The translations under genes and the position numbers were made by a program. Shown one piece after another: positions 12,350 through 23,342 of a DNA stretch of 64,000 nt. Source of the DNA: Heterotrichella gracilis (Eukaryota > Sar > Xanthophyceae > Tribonematales > Xanthonemataceae); the NCBI GenBank assembly GCA_032358255.1, contig JAULBX010025164.1, positions 124,001-188,000 of the forward strand. Direction: 5' to 3'. Numbering within the stretch: position 1 is the stretch's first letter; each line of letters begins with the position of its first letter. The notes below the pieces were generated by a model, which worked only from the letters and a program-made list of their open reading frames with translations, searched no databases and was not told the DNA's origin.

Positions 12350-12455
12350 CACCACAGCCACCACCACCATCACCGCCACTGTCTGTGCATGTGCCATCGT
12401 AACCTCCACCATCACCATCACCGCCACCACCCACCACCACCACCACCCCACACTC
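12350..12455. repeat. CAC/CAT-rich microsatellite
   Basis: A low-complexity run of CACCAT, CACCGC and CACCAC units. It produces spurious His-rich open frames on the plus strand and Gly/Val-rich frames on the minus strand. Confidence 0.85.
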
Positions 12456-13010
12456 CATACTGGATGGGCAGCAGCGGGTTGCCATTGCCATGGCATCTTT
12501 TGAAGAACTCTTGCGTGCAATGCGGTTCCTGCGCGTGCGCATTCACCTGAGTGTGCCTGTTACACAACGCAGTCTGCACCTGCAAGCCAGGGGAGTGCGA
12601 ACACAACTTGCTGACGAGTCACACCTGGCTGCGCAATTGGACACATATATATTTGTGCTAACGCACTCCCCTGGCTTGCAGGTGCAATGTCGCCCACTCC
12701 ACACTACCCAGTGCAGCAGCGGTCACAAGGGTGCAGCGCACGAGGCGGACCGCTGTAAAAGCGAACCTGCGCAGGCGCTAAACAGGTGGGCCCTAAAAAT
12801 AGAACACAAAATAAAAACTTTAATCGTGTGCGCCTTGGGCGGGATGCCACCTGTCACCTCACACCGGGGTGATCCTGCCATGTCAATGTAGCAAATTATG
12901 TCAATTATACACAGCACCATGTGGCAGATAACCTCAGTAAAAATCAACGGACTGACACCTTGTAACCGATGTTAGTGCTCCTAAATCCAAGCATTGATTG
13001 GGATGGGGTG

Positions 13011-13062
13011 CAGTGGCAGCTTTGGCAGCATGCAGCGTGGTGCTGAGCATGCACCGATCATG
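13011..13062 (+). repeat. Diverged copy of the exon start at 13246
   Basis: The sequence around tggcagctttggcagcatgc near 13013 repeats the exon start at about 13251 (cggcagctttggcagcatgc) and then diverges. It is another exon-edge copy placed in the upstream intron. Confidence 0.65.
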
Positions 13063-13234
13063 GTGCTTTGTTTTTAAAATGTAAATGTTAAAGGCATTCA
13101 AGCCGAACACCAGCGAATGCCATTTGTCAATGCAGCGCTAAATGGAGTGGTTTAAAAATCACTGCAAGCACGAATTGGAGTAGTTCAACTTTAAATTCCA
13201 AATCCACCGACTGTGTGGCACATGTTCCTTGCAG

Positions 13235-14030
13235 GGTGAGCGGCGTGGCAGCGGCAGCTTTGGCAGCATGCAGCCTTGTGCTGACACCTGGCATGGCGCA
13301 TGCGGATGAGCCAATCGTGAACGACTTCACTGTGTCTATCCTGTTTGGGGCGGTGGTGTTCTTCCTGACCGTGCTGACAGCAGGGGTAGGTGGAGGGGAA
13401 GGAAACCCTAATGCTTGAATCCTTAAACCCTTGGTAGCATGTTGCAGTGGTTTTCTTCCTGTCGGTGCTCACTCCATGGGTGGGTGGGCGTAAAAAATGA
13501 AAGAGAGCATGGCACTCAGCGCTATCCTGATGAGCTTACTCGTTTAGGGTTTAGGGTTTGCTTGATGTCTTGGCACACTCACTGAGCGCATGGCACCTGT
13601 CACTAGGTTGCTTGGCTGCTCGTCTGATATTCAATTATAATTGTCAAAACCTGTTTTCCCAGGTTGCGTACGTGTCGCTTGCCAACTGGTTGGATGAGCG
13701 CAAGGAGGAGGAGGAGAGGAGGGCATACGAGACAGCGGAAAGGGCAAGGTGGGTCGAATTGCTAAATGCCATTTATTTTTGGCAATGGCAACGGCAACGG
13801 CAATGGCAAATGGCAAAGAAAGGCTCTCAGAAGTTGGCTAACTCCTTGCACGCCATGTCATACAGTCTTACAAACATGGTTACATGCACAGCAAAAAGGG
13901 ACTTGGCAAGTGTAATCACAATCTACAATTACCCTTGCGCAGGGTATCGCAGGCGGCCAACGCCCCGCCCCCAGGCAAAGCAGCCATCCGCAAGCCAAAG
14001 GCAGCAAAGGGCAAGGGGTTCTCAAAGTAA
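13235..14030 (+). CDS. Small single-pass thylakoid or plastid membrane protein, function unknown (5' end missing)
   Basis: Three exons, 13235-13385, 13663-13748 and 13943-14030, splice in phase. The N-terminal part is a hydrophobic stretch ending in GMAHA, which looks like a thylakoid lumen signal with an Ala-x-Ala cleavage site, followed by DEPIVNDFTVS. One clear membrane helix follows (ILFGAVVFFLTVLTAGVAYV). After it comes a charged helix, DERKEEEERRAYETAERARR, and a Lys/Pro/Ala-rich end, KPKAAKGKGFSK. The topology suggests a short lumenal segment, one transmembrane pass and a basic stromal tail. I do not recognise the family. It resembles small photosynthetic accessory subunits only in layout. 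The transit peptide exon lies upstream (see 11801-12258). Confidence 0.7.
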
Positions 14031-15120
14031 TCAGTGCTTAACATCTTGATGGCGACAGGGGGAATGCGCCATGGGTGGTGCACCACAGGCAAGGCAGCTG
14101 AACAGAAGCAGCCATTCAAAACTCTGCTTGTGCAGTTTCAGTCAAAGGCATTCCCAGCTCGTCGTGGCTGATTGCCTTGCCTGCTCTTATAGACACAATC
14201 TTGGGGAAATGCGCCATGGGCGGTGCACAATGGGCAACGCAGCTGAACACAAGCAGCCATCAGGGCCCTGTGCTCACTTCTACCATCTTGGAACAATATT
14301 GCGTTTGAAAAAGTGGATCAAAGCTGCCACTCTAGCCTCCGTTTGCAGCACCCGATTGTCCTGCTCCACCTGGTGTCATATCACACAGTAGACTCCATTC
14401 TTCGATACTGTCTGTCACATTGTACAATATCGTAGAAGTATTGTACAGGATCCTGTAATCTGAATGTTGCTCCTAACCCCGCGTTGCGCCTGGTCATGCT
14501 CAGCACCCGGCATGCGCTAAGGGGGCCTTTCTCCCTTCCTATTGTGGGAGGTGCAACCTGGCTGGTCCAGTTGTCACACGGTCCGTGAGCCATGGTGTAA
14601 AACTGCAGTACTAAAGCAACAAGCCTTTCTGTTAGTTTGTGATTACTAGGGTGCAACATGCATGGTCAGGGCCTGGGGAAGGGCCTGGTGCTGAAAGCCG
14701 CGCGCCATGCGTTAATCCCATCGGGTGCACCATTCACTGCCATCCCTGGGATGGGCCAAACTTGTTGAATGGCGTATGTGGGACGTCACGATCATGATAG
14801 TGTTTAAAAGCTGTGCAATATTACCGCCGGTGCCATCTGTTCGCCGTGATGATCACTGAGATATATGCATTGGAGTAAAAATGCCCAGAGCTGCACTGCA
14901 GTGCAGTTAATGCTGGATTTATGAGGCTCGTGATCAGTGCCACTGACTCAAAGTCTTCACGCTCCATATTATTACATATATGCAATTGGAGTATAAATCA
15001 CTAGTCCATGAGACTGACTGCAGCTAATCACCAAGTCCAACTGGCCCAGGATCAATAGATACTAACAAATAATCAAGTGCAATGACATTTTTACATAATG
15101 ACCATCATTACAATCATAAT
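14031..15120. other. No gene recognised
   Basis: No gene is supported. The 3' UTR of the plastid protein gene probably covers the first part. At 14040-14120 and 14210-14240 a segment containing gcgccatggg and ggtgcaca is repeated (gcgccatgggtggtgcac, then gcgccatgggcggtgcac). Confidence 0.45.
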
Positions 15121-15169
15121 GCATTGTGCAATGTATGCCGGCGCAGTGCCTGGCGACCCAAACCCAGGT

Positions 15170-16010
15170 CAGGTTGTGGGTCCCTAGGGAGGCTCCCCGC
15201 TCAAGTGGCTGCAGCGCTGCCTGCTGGGAAAACCCTAAACCCTACGACTCCCGCCCACAGTGGCTGAAGCGCTGCCTGCCTAGTAAAACCCTAAACCCTA
15301 CGCCTCCCGCTCACAGTGGCTGCACTGCTGTCTGCCTGGGGGTGTAGCCTGGCACCACTTTTGCCTTGGAGTTGGTAGAGACCATTGCTCCCTCAGTGAC
15401 ACCCACAATCTGCACACGTGGCGCTTCCAGCGTGGGAGTTGGTTTGTGGGAGTTGATTTGTGGCTCATTTCCTGTGCTGCACTGGGCGCTGTGCTTGGCA
15501 TGTAGTCCACAACCCTGAGCCCGGCCCCAACCCAGTGGGACCCTGGAAAACCTTAATGCAGGGTTTACAGGCCCGAGCCCCCCGTTCACAGAGGCTGCAC
15601 CGCTGTCTGCCTGGGTGTGCATCCTGGTACCACCTTTGCCCTGGAGTTGGCTGAGGCCACAAAGGAGCTGAAGTCACGCACAAGCCTGCGCAGGAGGAAA
15701 GGTTGTTTTGGTCAAGCTGGAGAGGTACAAGGGTTCGCATGGGCACGGCTGGTTAAACCCTAAACCCGATTCGTTAATCTGGCGTTGGCAGAGGCAACAA
15801 AGGAGCTGAAGTCACGCACAAGCCTGCACAGGAGAGGATGGGAACTCAGGTCAAGTGTGAACCCTAAACCCTACCTCCTAATGGCCTGCGCAGGGGAAGG
15901 GATCTCAGGTCAAGGTTGAACCCTATACCCTAAATCCTACTTGCGGTGGCTGAGGCCACAAAGGAGCCGAAGGTACGCACAAGCCTGTGCAGGGGAGAAG
16001 GGGGCGCTCA
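15170..16010 (+). repeat. Array of orphan exon-like repeats with CCCTAAA runs
   Basis: Two unit types alternate. One contains gtggctgcagcgctgcctgc and appears at about 15205, 15260, 15315 and 15590. The other reads as TTFALELAEATKELKSRTSL at about 15630-15700, with diverged copies at 15345-15395, 15780-15830 and 15945-16000. The last copy has a possible donor (GAAG|GTACGC). Copies are joined by AAACCCTAAACCC runs. The translated unit looks like real coding sequence, but no intact gene surrounds it. It may be what is left of a plus-strand gene, or copies of an exon from elsewhere. Confidence 0.6.
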
Positions 16011-16090
16011 GTGGCCATTGGGCCAGTGGCCATTGGGCACGATGTCATAGGGTAAACCACAGTAAACCCTAAAACACAGGATTCGTCTAC

Positions 16091-19000
16091 TCACTTGAAG
16101 GTGGAATCCGCCATGTGCACGCCATACTCGGTGCGCTCATCCTTGTCAGAGGGCTTAATATCCCACTCCCAGAACATGGCCCCCTTGATGCCATCCCCCT
16201 TGCTGATACTGGCGCGGGCGGCATCATACATCGCTGCAAAGTAGGCGTCGCGGGTGCCTGCGATGGTCTCTCCCTCTGTGGCGTTCACCACCTTGCCAAA
16301 CTGCAGGGGAGCAAAGGGTCAATGATCACTTGAATTACCCTACCCATAGGGTCAGTCACCACAGCAGATGACCTCAGATCACCAATGATGACCTTAGCAA
16401 GGGTTGCAGATTGCAGACAAGTTAGCGATGCGATGCACCTACTTTAGGGATGGGCCTGTTACGGAAACGAAACCTCTAGTCCCTTACCTCCTCCACCAGG
16501 AGAGGCTTGTCCATGGGCTTGGCCTCCATCCGGTGCACGTCAACCCCAAACCCTAAAACATAGAGCATAAACCCTACAGTATGAACCCTAAAACCTGCAC
16601 CCTTACCTCCTCCACCAGGAGTGGCTTGCCCATGCGCTTGGCCTCAGCGCGGTGCGCCTCCACCCACTGCTGCACCCACGAGATCTGCACATTGCCCTTC
16701 TCAAACTCCCAGTTGTCGGGCCATGTGTGGGTCACTGCATAGTCCATCTTGGCGTGGTTGAGGGTGAAATCCTGGCCCTGGAGGTAAGGTGGAGGGTAAG
16801 GGGGGGCAAGACATGAGTACATGCTTTGCAATGGACATTCGCCAAAGTTCCATGGTGCCATGCAAATGTAAGTGTTAAGCCTGCTAGGTAAGGGTTATAG
16901 GGTACTGCAAGGAAGTACATCTAGTGACAGTTTTATCCTACCACGTACCGTCTGTGTGCTCCAGGTGGAAGCTGCCCCTCCTGCTGGGTTGAACCCTACC
17001 ATAGGGCTTTGCGCGCCCCAGAAACCCTCCTCCCCAGTGCTGACCTGCAACACAGCCACACAGGAATCTCAGGGAAGAGGAATACCCTAGCAAGTCAGTT
17101 GTAAACCCTAACAGTTACAACCTGACATAGACAGCCTAACGTTTACAACCTAAGGTTGTAGCAAGGTAGGATAAACCCTAGGATAGGTACCTGATGGTGC
17201 CTTCTGCCTGGTGTGCCCGAAAGATGGACTGCAATGGATGAGCTCTCAAGTGTAAACAGCGAGCATCACCTCATGCTTGGGGTGCGCGGCACATGCATGA
17301 TCCCATTTCATGCATAAAGGTGCACATGCGTATTATGGATGCAGTTCTACAACTACAGTCATGTTGTACCAGAATCCTATAAACCCTACCATGTGGTTTT
17401 GGTCCAGCGACCGCAGGTGGGCCGCCATCTCAGAGTACCAGCCATCGATGGCCGACACCGCGCACTCAGTGCAGCGCGGCTCGTTCACCAGCTCCCATGC
17501 CATGATGGTGGGATCGTCGCGGTACATGACCCCCGTCAGGGTGTTCATCCTGCACAAAAGCCCTCAGTTAGGGTTCTCTGATCAGACCGTGAGGCAGGGC
17601 CGTCTTTGGAGTTCTTTGTTTTCTTTTGCATGCCTTCCCATGGCATCTCGAATCGCGTTGAATGCAATGCGGGTCGTTCACAATGCGCCATGCTATGGTG
17701 GCGGGTACCTACAGGGTTTGCGATTTGCAGCTAGGGTCTACCTGTTGACCATCACGCCGATGTGGCTCTTGAACATTGCTTTGCAGCTAGGGTTTAGGGT
17801 TTAGGGTTTTACCTGTTGACCATCACGCCGATGTGGCTCTTGAACATTCCTTTGCAGCTAGGGTTTAGGGTTTAGGGTTTTACTGTTTAGGGTTTGACCA
17901 TCACGCCGATGTGGCTTTTGAACATTGCTTTGCAGCTAGGGTTTAGGGTTTGGGGTTTAGGGTTTAACCTGTTGACCATCACGCCAATGTGGCTCTTGAA
18001 CATTGCTTTGCAGCTAGGGTTTAGGGTGTAGGGTTTTACCTGTTGACCATCACGCTGATGTGGCTCTTGAACATTGCTTTGCAGGTAGGGTTTTGGAAGA
18101 ATGCCTTGAGTGAGGGCTCGGTCTTGCTGCCTAGGCACCACTGCGCAAACTGTGGGCAAGGGGGAAAAGTTATACTTCGTTCTATACTTCGTTCCTATGT
18201 TTGCATACTTCGTTCCTATTTTTGCTTTCTATCTTTTTTTCAATTTTCAAACTGCGCGCACACTCTTCCAGTTGAAGGTAGCTTTTTTTGCGCGCTCAAA
18301 TAGAAATTGGAATTCACTAGGCAGTCCCTGTTGCAACATCGTTCACAGTGCAACAAAGCCCTTCCCAGGGGTTTCCCATGTCTGTGACCACAATCCTTAC
18401 CCCTGGAATGCCATCGGTGGTCTTCCAGTAGTCGGCCAGTGAGAATATGACTCGAATGCCTGCCGCCGATGCCTGCTGGAGCACGTAGTCAAGTGCACGG
18501 AAGGCGCGCTCGCTGTACACACCTGGGGGTAATATCATAGAATGAAGGCAATAAAATGGAATACACTTACTCACGTACATGCGTCCCAGCAGTCCTACAT
18601 GCCTTGCGCCAAAATGAAACAGATCATTGGTAAAAAAATCATTTGACTTCAAAACCATACAACATGTGCAACATGTGCATGGACCCACTGGGAGGCATGG
18701 ACCTCAATGTCCCTGAATCCTAACCCATCAACCCTGCAAACTGAACCTTGAATCCACCCACCTGGCTCTGCCTGCAGCGTCAGCCCAACCTGGTAGTCGT
18801 TGTCCCCGTGAGCAAATATGCGCACAGTGTTGAGACCAGCTAGCGAGGCCTGCTTGAAGAAATATGCCACCAGCTCCATACCCTCCGTGAAGCTCATGTC
18901 TACGGGGAGCACCTCTAAAACCCCTGCCGCAATCTCAAGAAACCTCCACCTGCAGAGAATGGAAGGCATGTAATGATGCGATGCAGTTGGGGAAAGGGTC

Positions 19001-19856
19001 TATGTTAGGTGCGATGCAGTTCCGCTTCAAGCACGCGTGCGAATGATGGGCATGTGTAGGAGGCTTTCAATGTGCACAGCAGGGCCATCGTTTTGGTAAT
19101 TGTCAGTGTCATGCGCAAACCCTATACCCTAAGACATAAAACATGTACCCCAAAACCCTAACCGTGACTCGCGAGTTCCAGCCGCTGATGTAGACCTCCT
19201 TGCAAATGTTATGCGCAAACCCTAAACCCTACGATATAAAACACTAAGCCCTAAAACCCTAATCAGTGACTTACGAGTTCCAGCCACTGATGTGGAACTC
19301 CTTGCAGGTGTCATCCACGAACGCCCCCCCTGCCACGCGCAGGAACCCTGAGGGTCTGCCACCCTGCGCGGCAGCCGCTGAAGCCAATGGGAATGCAGCA
19401 ATGGCCATGATGGCGATCACTGCGCACATGGCGGGGACCAGCCTGCAGGCAAGGGGAGATTGGTAATGTGGGATAGATAATCATTTGATGGATTTCCGCA
19501 ACCACGATACGCATGACGGGGAGGGGGCTGCAAACAAGCGACAATTGATAACACGGGTGGAGAATTCCTATGTCTTTCACATTCCACTGACATGACGCCA
19601 TGACCCACCAGTCCCAACTGCAAAACATTCACAGCAGTACAGCACAGTGTGTAATATGTTCACAGCTTCTGGCAGTATAGTACCTGCTGGCAGTTGGAGG
19701 GGCAGATGCGGGCTGCTGCTTGTCCCTCCCTGCCACCTCCGACATAGGCTTGGGCGCCTGGGGTGTGGAAGCCATGGCGCTGGATGTGTGGCGCTGGCTG
19801 GTGGACTGGGGCAGCGCTAGCGCCCACCACTTTTGGAGGCCACCCGGTGTGGCCAT
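16091..19856 (-). CDS. GH5 endo-beta-1,4-mannanase (mannan endo-1,4-beta-mannosidase)
   Basis: Nine exons in transcription order: 19856-19684, 19442-19275, 18949-18762, 18522-18401, 18149-18040, 17549-17390, 17044-16949, 16777-16607 and 16300-16091. All phases close for 465 residues. The enzyme hydrolyses internal beta-1,4-mannosyl bonds of mannans. The family signature DDPTIMAWELVNEPRC holds the acid/base Glu (NEP). VSTGEEGFWG and LLVEEFGK follow, the latter with the nucleophile Glu. NTVRIFAHGD near the N-terminus and MFWEWDIKPSD near the C-terminus fit the TIM barrel. Before the enzyme lies a polar head of about 58 residues and then the hydrophobic MCAVIAIMAIAAFPLASAAA, so it is either a signal peptide from a later ATG (19430) or a membrane anchor. 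Several introns carry copies of exon edges. Confidence 0.93.
16484..16525 (-). repeat. Copy of a mannanase exon end
   Basis: The sequence cttacctcctccaccagga with the following GGCTTG...CATG...CTTGGCC repeats 16602-16650, the end of the exon 16777-16607, including its donor. It lies in the next intron and is diverged at several positions. Confidence 0.7.
17750..18090 (-). repeat. Tandem exon-end array in the mannanase gene
   Basis: The last 45 nt of exon 18149-18040 (coding CKAMFKSHIxVMVNR) are repeated four more times toward the next exon, with a period of about 70 bp. Each copy is followed by runs of TTTAGGG. Copies starting near 17751, 17814 and 17968 keep a CAACAG|GT donor, and the copy near 17890 has lost it. 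On the minus strand each added copy is preceded by AAACCCTAG, a possible acceptor. A 45-nt insertion would not change the reading frame. Confidence 0.85.
19155..19205 (-). repeat. Copy of the mannanase exon end at 19275
   Basis: gcgagttccagccgctgatg with its flank repeats acgagttccagccactgatg at 19273-19292, the end of exon 19442-19275 (HISGWNS). It is diverged at several positions and followed, as elsewhere, by CCCTAAACCC runs. Confidence 0.65.
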
Positions 19857-20269
19857 GGCGGAATGGTGGTTGGTGCAATGGCTGGCTTTCAAGGTTGTGG
19901 TGATTGAGCCCTCAGAGGCTGTTTCAGGCTTGGGAGCCGCTCTAGAGATCTGGTGGGACCTGCGGGGCAAAAGTCAATTGAAATTGGAACCAAACTTCAA
20001 TATTTGCAGTGTGAGAGAGATGCAGGGCTGCCATTGGCATGCATGCAGCCGCTGCATGGCAAGTACTGCCATGCAAACTCATATGATAGGTTGGGAGCAT
20101 ACAGGTATGACAAAGACTCTGGCTGTGCAGTATACTAGCTGACAGCACAGTGTGCAATAGCTAGTGCACTACGATGGTCACATTCAACATGCATCGATGG
20201 CCCAATCGATTGGATCCCATTGGGCGCGTACCAACGCTCAGCTCTGAATGATGGCAACTGTGCCACTTG

Positions 20270-20690
20270 AAGACAATCTGTTGGACGGCTGTCGATTCAG
20301 GCAGACAGAGGAAGCGTGATCGTATGAATGGCGACGAAAACATCACCCTGCGTTTCAAGTACCCGAGTTCAGCACCGTTGTTGCGCATCGGGCGTCCGGA
20401 TCCTGCGTGCACCCTGGGCCAGCGTCGCCGGATTCGCAGTGCCGACGCGATGACCATTCCTGTTGTCCAGGGTGGTGCTAACCCGGTTCGACGGCCGCTG
20501 CCGTACGGACGGTGCACACACCGTACCGGGCGGCTGTTGCGCTGCCAACGGCGCACGTGACCCGGTCCGGAGCCCTAGACTTGCCAGGACCCGGTGCATG
20601 GTGGCATTGGCAAACACATCGTGACGTTGCGGCGATGAGCAATTGGCGTGCATCGGTCTGGTGGGCGCGAGTTTGCAATCAGTGACTTGT
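20270..20690. other. CpG-rich island of unlike composition
   Basis: This stretch is dense in CG dinucleotides and balanced in base use, unlike the GCA/TGC-rich DNA on both sides. It lacks CCCTAAA runs. A plus-strand frame of 97 codons and a minus-strand frame of 131 codons run through it, both Arg-rich. I recognise no product. It could be a transferred fragment, an old element or an unmethylated promoter. Confidence 0.45.
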
Positions 20691-21759
20691 AGAACTTTGA
20701 AAGTACTAGTGACAGCTACCTAGTGGTGGAGCTTAGCTTAATATCCAGTCTTCCACCTGAGATTTACAATATTTGGTGTCAGGTTGACCACCAGCCAGTG
20801 ACCAGTCTGGCAGGTGCACCACTAATGCCCTGATGTCTCAATAGGCATAATGACTTTGCATGCGGCCTGGCCCAGAGCTTCTTTCAATTTGATCCAAAGT
20901 TGCAAACACCATGCGCATGTCTACGTGCTACTAGCCCATGCCAACTGTGACTGTGTTCGGCATGCCACCCAGGTGGCTGGATCATGTAGGGCCCTGTTAA
21001 AACCGCTGTTGCCTCCTGGTCACCTGATGAGAAATTGAATCATTGTCATAGTATAACACAGTTAGCGCAGGCCTGTCACAGTGGCACTGGCCATGTCCAC
21101 CTTATCCTTTGATACTCTCACTTTGTCCTTGTCCAACACCTGCTACTCCCAGTTCCGATGCTTCCCTCTCCACCGCCAGCATCCAGATCTGCAATCCCCA
21201 ACCCATACTATTCCACGCTGCCCGCCCATGGTCTGCTCACGTGCATGCTCCACCACAATGTCTGCTTTCTCAAGCTACCCTTCAGTGCATGGCTGCCATG
21301 CAGAGTGAAATGACCTGAACTGAAGTTGACCAGTCCATTTCATCGATGCCTTGCAAAGGGGACGGCACCTTACCTCCTGCACACTGCCATGTAGGTGTGC
21401 GATGCGCAGTCCTCGTTGCCAGGCACGAGCTGGCTGGACAGATCTCTTGGCAGCGCAAGTCACTTAATGGTACATGACTGGCTGCACCTGAGGGGGTTCA
21501 CTCTGCCAGGAGCTGGGCGGTAGCGTGTCATGCCACTTCTCTGCTGGCTGCGGTGACATGCCCATGACTCTCAGCTTGCCCACTGTTCAGCTTGAAGCAG
21601 CTTGCCCACTACTCTCAGCTTGGCCCAGCTTGAGCGCCAAGTCCTTCACGTTCAAACAAAAAATTTGCAGTGGTCCGAGGCAGCAGCTGGCACACGGAAG
21701 AGGACCTTGCCGAAATGTAAGTGGGTGCGCATGGGTGCACGGGAGTTGCTGAAGAACAA

Positions 21760-22010
21760 AATTTACTTGAAATATGTGAAATACATATGGAAATAGCAAA
21801 GAATTGTATTTTAAAGATAAACTGGTGTATTTTTGGGGTGGTATGTGTATTTGTATTGTATTTTGCATTGTATTTAAGATTGAAGTGGTACATTTTACTT
21901 CAGATATGTTGATAGCACACGAAAATTCTTAACATTAATTATGATTTAATACGGTACATCATAATGAATGTTCGAAAATCCATTTCTGCCAATTAAAGTA
22001 TTCACCGATC
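21760..22010. other. AT-rich island
   Basis: A stretch of markedly low GC with TTTT/TATTT and ATTAATT runs, containing no telomere-like repeats. It could be an organelle-derived insertion or a matrix-attachment-like region. No organelle gene is recognisable. Confidence 0.4.
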
Positions 22011-23342
22011 CAGTTCTATACCAACTGGAGCACGTCCTTTTAGCCGTCTGTTTAGGTGTCTGGCGCATGTTTTGCCTGCCTGCTTTGCTGGGTTTCTGAC
22101 TGTGAAGGGTCAAGGTAGGCGGTGGCTGTGGCAGTGGCTGCCCCTTGCATTCAGGGTATCATGAGGCAACTGGTTGCCATGTGCTATGTCAGGATTGCTT
22201 GCTCTGTACCATTGAGAAGTACCGGTACTGGAGCCGCAAATCAGCTCAGCTATCAGCTCGCGATGGGATGGGGCACAGCCCAAGCTCTGGCAGGCAGGAG
22301 CCAGGCAGCTTGGGACGTTTATGACCCCGCTGTCGTTGGTGGAGCGGCCACAGCCAACACCCAGCGCTTTGCGCACAGCACCACTGGCAGTCAGCAGTTG
22401 GAAGTTTCAGGCAGCAGCGAGGGGCATGCACCACTGCCTCGCGAGTGCCTGCAGCGCACGATCACGCCCCTCATAATGAGTACATTGGGTGCAAGGGTGT
22501 ACAGTTGGGAGGCCCAAAAGCAGCTGGTCCAGAAAGCAGGCTCAGCTTGGCAATCAATGTGCTTACGTTCTGTGGCCAATTAAGCAAACCTTCGGTGCAC
22601 CACTGACACATTTATTGCCTTGTCTACCCCTGAAGGGCACACATTGTTTCATAGTAAGACTGATAGGAGATAACATAAAGACAGATGAATTGACAAGTGG
22701 CTCTGGGCCAAAGCCTTTGGCAATTTTGCCCGCTGTTCTACCAAATATTTGTGATTCAACTTGTAACCATCGAATGCCCGCGCAATGAAATTGTAGACAC
22801 GATTGCTTCACTAGATATGCGCCAAACTTGGTGGACCACCAGGTTCCAAAAATGGCGCACCAAAGTTGGAACCACCATAATACAAAGGTTGTACTGTACA
22901 TGGGCCATTCATATTTGGGCTTAGCCTATGTCTCGGTGCAGTGCTCACTAGCAGCTAATGCCCATGAACCACTTTCGGTCTAATTGGGTAGCACGACAGT
23001 GCGGTAAGGGCACGACTGGTTGGCCACCATCTGCCACACTGGAAACAGTGTCAGCTAAGCCTTGGCTCTTAAACTGGGGTGAGCCATACCCAGCATGCTA
23101 ATTTGGCTTCTAAGCTGGAATGCAGATACTTACTTCCTTTCTTTCTTTCTCAGTTATGGTATTAGGGGTTACGCACAGGGGTTGGCAATGCCATTCTTTA
23201 GGATTTCTGGGGATGAAAGCTGTTCATTACTGTATCGCCCCTTGATATCAGATAGGTCGCCCCTTGAAATACTTACAAATCCAACTGCTCAGCAGCTTGT
23301 TCATTTGGTCAGTGAAGTGGAAACGGCACCCACTTCTCTCAG

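Larger units (their letters stand above)
19857..23342. other. No gene recognised; contains two compositional islands
   Basis: No gene can be supported. A CpG-rich island (20270-20690) and an AT-rich island (21760-22010) are reported separately. The open frame of 153 codons at 22122-22583 has no recognisable motif. Around 23230-23340 the frame contains LEILTNPTAQQLVHLV, which may be an upstream exon of the kinase gene that follows. Confidence 0.4.

Noticed and set aside
12221-12550. His-rich and Val/Gly-rich open frames
   Set aside because: Produced by a CAC/CAT microsatellite.
17750-18090. CRISPR-like array, because of regular ~70-bp repeats
   Set aside because: The repeats are copies of a coding exon end separated by telomere-like runs in a eukaryotic intron. 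There are no unique spacers and no cas genes.
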